DNA of 7,876 nt, from contig JASJBO010000345.1 of assembly GCA_030066475.1 (NCBI GenBank), positions 1-7,876 on the forward strand, in the 5' to 3' direction. Below the pieces are notes generated by a model, which did no database searches, was not told the DNA's origin, and saw nothing but the letters and a program-made list of their open reading frames with translations. Source of the DNA: Myxococcota bacterium (lineage in GTDB: Bacteria > Myxococcota_A > UBA9160 > PR03). The translations under genes were made by a program, and so were the position numbers. This document shows, piece after piece, positions 5,686 through 7,876 of the stretch; positions within the stretch are counted from its first letter, which is position 1, and every line of letters starts with the position of its first letter.

Positions 5686-7041
5686 CTACTCCCGCCGCGA
5701 CCGCAGGTGCAGCCGCACCGGCGTCCCGGCCAGCTCGAAGCGCTCCCGCAGCCGGTTCTCGAGATAGCGCCGATACGAGTCGCGCACGGCCGCGGGCTCG
5801 GTGCAGAACAGCGCGAACGACGGGGGGCGCACGCCCACCTGGGTGGCGTAGAAGAAGCGCACGGGGCGCTTGCGTGGGCCGCGCTGTGCCATGGCGGGCT
5901 CGTGGGTCTCCACCGCCTGCTGGAGCCAGCGGTTGAGGGCCGCCGTCGGGATGCGCGTGCGCGCGGCGCCGGCGAGGCGCCGGACCACGCCGAACAGCCG
6001 CTCCACGCGCTGCCCGGTGAGCGCCGAGACCGTGACGATGGGGGTGTCCGGCGCGAAGCGCAGGCGGCGGGCCACCTCCGCGCGCAGCGCCTCGGCACCC
6101 TCCCCGTCCCGCGTGTCGACCAGGTCCCACTTGTTCACGACGACGGCCGCGGCGCAGCCGCGGTCGCGCACCATGCCGGCCACGTGGACGTCGCGCTCGG
6201 TGAACCCCGCCGAGCCGTCGACCACCACCAGAGCCACCTCGGCGCGCTCGATCGCGCGCAGCGCCACCAGCGCCGCGGCGCGCTCGCCCACGCGGTCGCG
6301 CCGTCCCTGACGGCGCAGCCCCGCGGTGTCCACCACCAGATACGTGCCGTCCTCGCGCTCGATCCGGGTGTCGACGGCGTCGCGCGTCGTGCCGGCCTCG
6401 TCGGAGACGACGGCCCGCTCGGCACCGGCCAGGCGGTTCAGCAGCGAGCTCTTGCCGACGTTCGGGCGGCCGACCAGGGCGACCCGGAAGAGCGACTCGG
6501 GATCGGCCTCGGTCTCGGGTGCGGGGGCCGGTGCCGGCTCGATCCGCTCCACCAGCTCCTCGAGCGCGTCCCAGGCGCCGCGCCCGTGCTCGGCCGAGGC
6601 CGTGCGCAGCGGCTCGAGGCCGAGGCGGTAGAAGTCGACCGCGCGGTCCTCCTGGCTCGGGCCATCGATCTTGTTCACCAGCAGCAGCAGCGGCCGGGCG
6701 CCACGGCGCAGCGTGGCCGCGATCTCCTCGTCCCCTGCCGTGAGGCCGGCCCGGCCATCCACGACGAACAGCACCGCGTCGGCCTGCTCCATCGCCGCGC
6801 GGGCCTGCGCCTGGACGGCGGCCGGCAGGCCCTCGGCCGGGCCCGGCTCCAGGCCCGCCGTGTCCACCAGCAGGATCCGGCGCCCGCCCACCTCCACCTC
6901 CTCGGCGATGCGGTCGCGGGTGAGCCCGGGGCGATCCTCGACGATCGCCCGGCGCCGGCCGGCGTAGCGGTTGAACAGCGTGGACTTGCCCACGTTGGGG
7001 CGGCCCACGATCGCGACGATGGGCAGCTGCGAGGCTTCCAT
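5686..7041 (-). CDS. der: Ribosome biogenesis GTPase Der (EngA)
   Basis: A 451-residue GTPase with two consecutive Era-like G domains and a C-terminal KH-like domain, the diagnostic layout of Der/EngA, which acts in 50S ribosomal subunit assembly. Domain 1 (about 7-168): G1 GRPNVGKS (13-20), G3 D60-T-A-G, G4 N123-K-I-D and a G5 SAE near 149-151. A linker rich in P, A and E (168-182) follows. Domain 2 (about 185-358): G1 GRPNVGKS (191-198), G2 GTTRD, G3 D238-T-A-G-L-R-R, G4 N303-K-W-D and G5 SAL (339-341). The KH-like domain spans about 360-451 and includes KRPVRFFYATQVGVRPPSFA. Length is normal for the family. ATG 7041 fits the expected N-terminus, with IVAIVGRPN soon after and AGGA 4 bases upstream; the frame stays open to 7131 but those 30 residues are not Der-like. 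It is the first gene of the leftward block. Confidence 0.98.
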   Translation of the reverse strand: MEASQLPIVAIVGRPNVGKSTLFNRYAGRRRAIVEDRPGLTRDRIAEEVEVGGRRILLVDTAGLEPGPAEGLPAAVQAQARAAMEQADAVLFVVDGRAGLTAGDEEIAATLRRGARPLLLLVNKIDGPSQEDRAVDFYRLGLEPLRTASAEHGRGAWDALEELVERIEPAPAPAPETEADPESLFRVALVGRPNVGKSSLLNRLAGAERAVVSDEAGTTRDAVDTRIEREDGTYLVVDTAGLRRQGRRDRVGERAAALVALRAIERAEVALVVVDGSAGFTERDVHVAGMVRDRGCAAAVVVNKWDLVDTRDGEGAEALRAEVARRLRFAPDTPIVTVSALTGQRVERLFGVVRRLAGAARTRIPTAALNRWLQQAVETHEPAMAQRGPRKRPVRFFYATQVGVRPPSFALFCTEPAAVRDSYRRYLENRLRERFELAGTPVRLHLRSRRE

Positions 7042-7065
7042 GGGGTCCTGGGGCGGCGGGGGCTT

Positions 7066-7080
7066 CCCGCAACTTGCGGG
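7066..7080. promoter_or_regulatory. Perfect 15-base palindrome between der and the divergent gene
   Basis: CCCGCAA and TTGCGGG form a perfect 7-base inverted repeat around one central C. It lies 25 bases upstream of the der start and 28 bases upstream of the TTGACA box of the divergent gene, a position suitable for an operator. As RNA on the der leader it could form a short hairpin. No known regulator is assigned. Confidence 0.45.
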
Positions 7081-7108
7081 CCAGATGCCCCAAGCGTGCG
7101 GAGTTTGC

Positions 7109-7138
7109 TTGACAACGGCGGGACCGCGCAACTAGGGT
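7109..7138 (+). promoter_or_regulatory. Sigma-70-type promoter of the 7241 gene
   Basis: A perfect TTGACA lies at 7109-7114 and TAGGGT at 7133-7138, with an 18-base spacer. TAGGGT keeps the three most conserved -10 positions (T, A and final T). Transcription would start near 7145, leaving a leader of about 95 bases before GTG 7241. I see no recognisable riboswitch in that leader. Confidence 0.65.
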
Positions 7139-7240
7139 CTCCACCCGGGGGAAGCGCTCGTCCGCCGGCGGCTGGCACCGAGGTGCTGGCCATGGGGAAG
7201 TCGGCACAGGTGGCGCGCGCCACATACGGGGAGAGAATTC

Positions 7241-7690
7241 GTGAACGCCTTCGCGCGCCGTCTGCTCTGTGGGGCCGCCCTGCTCGCCCTCCTCGCGAGC
7301 GTCGCACCCAGCCCAGCCCATGCCACCAGCGACACGATCAAGCGCTCGGTGCAGAACATCCTCTTCTTCCCGCTCGACGTGGCGCTGTCGCCCTACGTCG
7401 CCCTGAAGGCGCTGTGGGTCAACTGGAACGACAGCGACGACACCACCGCCGTCAAGATCGTCTACCCGCTGCCCGGCGCCGTGTGGCTGGTGAGCGTGAA
7501 CCTCGGCGCGTCGGCGATCCGCGGCCTGGCGGGCGTGCTCGAGTTCGTGCCCGGGTTGATCCTGATCCCCTTCGAGGCCGACCTCGATGCGATCTACGAC
7601 CTGCCCGAGGACCGCGAGGCCGTGGTCGACTGGGAATCGGACTTCATCAACGTCCGGTTCGGCATCGACTACGTCTCGCCAGGCTATTAG
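7241..7690 (+). CDS. Short exported protein of unknown function
   Basis: A 149-residue protein with a clear Sec signal peptide: basic MNAFARR, hydrophobic core about 8-22, and an AxA-type cleavage site PAHA/TS after residue 28. The mature part begins DTIKRSVQNILFFPLD and has two hydrophobic stretches (about 74-92 and 97-112, including EFVPGLILIPFEADLD), which may be membrane-associated. It ends with FINVRFGIDYVSPGY. The general layout, a small secreted protein with an amphipathic start and a hydrophobic GVxEFVxxPF-like centre, is reminiscent of the small exosortase-associated TIGR04073 proteins, but the match is loose and no exosortase gene is in view. GTG 7241 is supported by GGGGAGAG at 7228-7235, about 5 bases away. 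It has its own promoter and is divergent from der. Two copies of a dispersed repeat follow, the first starting right after the stop codon. Confidence 0.8.
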   Translation: MNAFARRLLCGAALLALLASVAPSPAHATSDTIKRSVQNILFFPLDVALSPYVALKALWVNWNDSDDTTAVKIVYPLPGAVWLVSVNLGASAIRGLAGVLEFVPGLILIPFEADLDAIYDLPEDREAVVDWESDFINVRFGIDYVSPGY

Positions 7691-7755
7691 CTGGTCATAT
7701 CGACTTCGCTCGCCTGCGGCTCGCTGCGCGCGCCTGCGGCGCTTGCGGGGTGCCC
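7691..7755 (+). repeat. Dispersed REP-like intergenic repeat, copy 2
   Basis: This copy starts directly after the stop codon of the 7241 gene. The 54-base core 7702-7755 matches copy 3 with a single difference (CGCCTGCGG here, CGCCTACGG in copy 3). Before the core, CTGGT is shared with copy 1 but is followed by a 6-base CATATC insertion. A perfect hairpin GCGCC, loop TGC, GGCGC lies at 7730-7742 and can be extended by CGC/GCG across a TT bulge. Confidence 0.85.
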
Positions 7756-7787
7756 GCGTAGAGAGGGATTGCCGTGCGGGGAGCGGC
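7756..7787. other. Spacer between repeat copies 2 and 3
   Basis: A purine-rich 32-base stretch separates the two copies. No gene, promoter or terminator is supported. Confidence 0.4.
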
Positions 7788-7847
7788 CTGATGGACTTCG
7801 CTCGCCTACGGCTCGCTGCGCGCGCCTGCGGCGCTTGCGGGGTGCCC
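7788..7847 (+). repeat. Dispersed REP-like intergenic repeat, copy 3
   Basis: The 54-base core 7794-7847 is nearly identical to copy 2, while its left edge (CTGATGGACTTCG) is closer to copy 1. The hairpin GCGCC, loop TGC, GGCGC is at 7822-7834. It is a direct, not inverted, repeat of copy 2. The sequence after it, to the window end, includes the palindrome CTTCGCGAAG at 7863-7872 and no supported gene. Confidence 0.85.
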
Positions 7848-7876
7848 TCCAGGGGCTCGGTGCTTCGCGAAGACGG

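Noticed and set aside
3303..5936. 877-codon open frame on the + strand
   Set aside because: It lies antisense to the amidohydrolase, alpha/beta hydrolase and YfgM-like genes. Its product is a composition-driven mix of R, A, E, L, V and Q with no domain. Such mirror frames are expected in GC-rich DNA.
5619..6098. N-terminal extension of the YfgM-like protein to 415 residues
   Set aside because: The frame is open but overlaps der and encodes arginine/serine-rich sequence. The strong GGAGGAG before GTG 5618 and the normal YfgM N-terminus argue for the shorter protein.
7042..7131. 30-residue N-terminal extension of Der
   Set aside because: Der proteins normally begin a few residues before the first G1 motif. 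The extension is not Der-like and would overlap the promoter region of the divergent gene.
7139..7240. Cyclic-di-GMP (GEMM) or other riboswitch in the leader of the 7241 gene
   Set aside because: A GGCACAGG-like string is present, but the paired stems and conserved loop sequences of known riboswitches could not be found.
5312..7321. 669-codon open frame on the - strand
   Set aside because: It overlaps der and the YfgM-like gene in a different frame and has arginine/glycine/alanine-rich, low-complexity content typical of a shadow frame.
5482..7761. 759-codon open frame on the + strand
   Set aside because: It is antisense to der, which is certain from its two G domains, and then runs out of frame through the exported gene and a repeat copy. 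No recognisable motifs.
7691..7847. Repeat copies 2 and 3 as a CRISPR array
   Set aside because: There are only two units in direct order, the 54-base core is too long for a typical repeat, and an identical element lies 6 kb away beside an unrelated gene. No cas genes are present.

Overview
The window comes from a GC-rich genome with strong G/C bias at third codon positions and frequent GTG starts (five of the seven chosen starts). The double-GTPase Der/EngA, a YfgM-type TPR membrane protein and several proteins with Sec-type signal peptides or N-terminal anchors point to a Gram-negative bacterium. My best guess is an uncultured lineage near the old Deltaproteobacteria (Myxococcota or Binatota-like). 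This is inferred from composition, promoter style and gene content; no marker settles it.

Layout. Three genes run rightward on the left: an orphan PAS-like sensor with a C-terminal cysteine cluster (133-702), an exported PAP2-family phosphatase (764-1702) and a small membrane-anchored protein of unknown function (1842-2357). They converge on a four-gene leftward block that reads, in transcription order, Der GTPase (7041-5686), YfgM-like TPR protein (5618-4851), membrane-anchored alpha/beta hydrolase of the DUF900 type (4829-3630) and membrane-anchored amidohydrolase (3625-2366). The gaps are 67, 21 and 4 bases, so the last three genes, and probably all four, look like one operon. A short exported protein (7241-7690) is transcribed divergently from der. 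Its promoter is clear: a perfect TTGACA and a TAGGGT -10 with an 18-base spacer.

The most interesting non-coding signal is a short GC-rich dispersed repeat of about 55-65 bases, present in three copies in the same orientation (1703-1761, 7691-7755, 7788-7847). Two copies begin right at the stop codon of a rightward gene, and the shared sequence seems to include the TAG itself. Each copy carries a small perfect hairpin, and copy 1 differs from the other two by one extra base pair, so pairing is kept despite sequence change. It resembles a REP-like intergenic element, but I do not recognise the family.

Functionally, Der is a housekeeping ribosome-assembly factor and the YfgM homologue is an inner-membrane protein linked to secretion. 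The two hydrolases after them are probably periplasmic and anchored to the inner membrane, with unknown substrates. No CRISPR array, phage, transposase, tRNA or rRNA is visible, and no convincing new defence or biosynthetic system was found.
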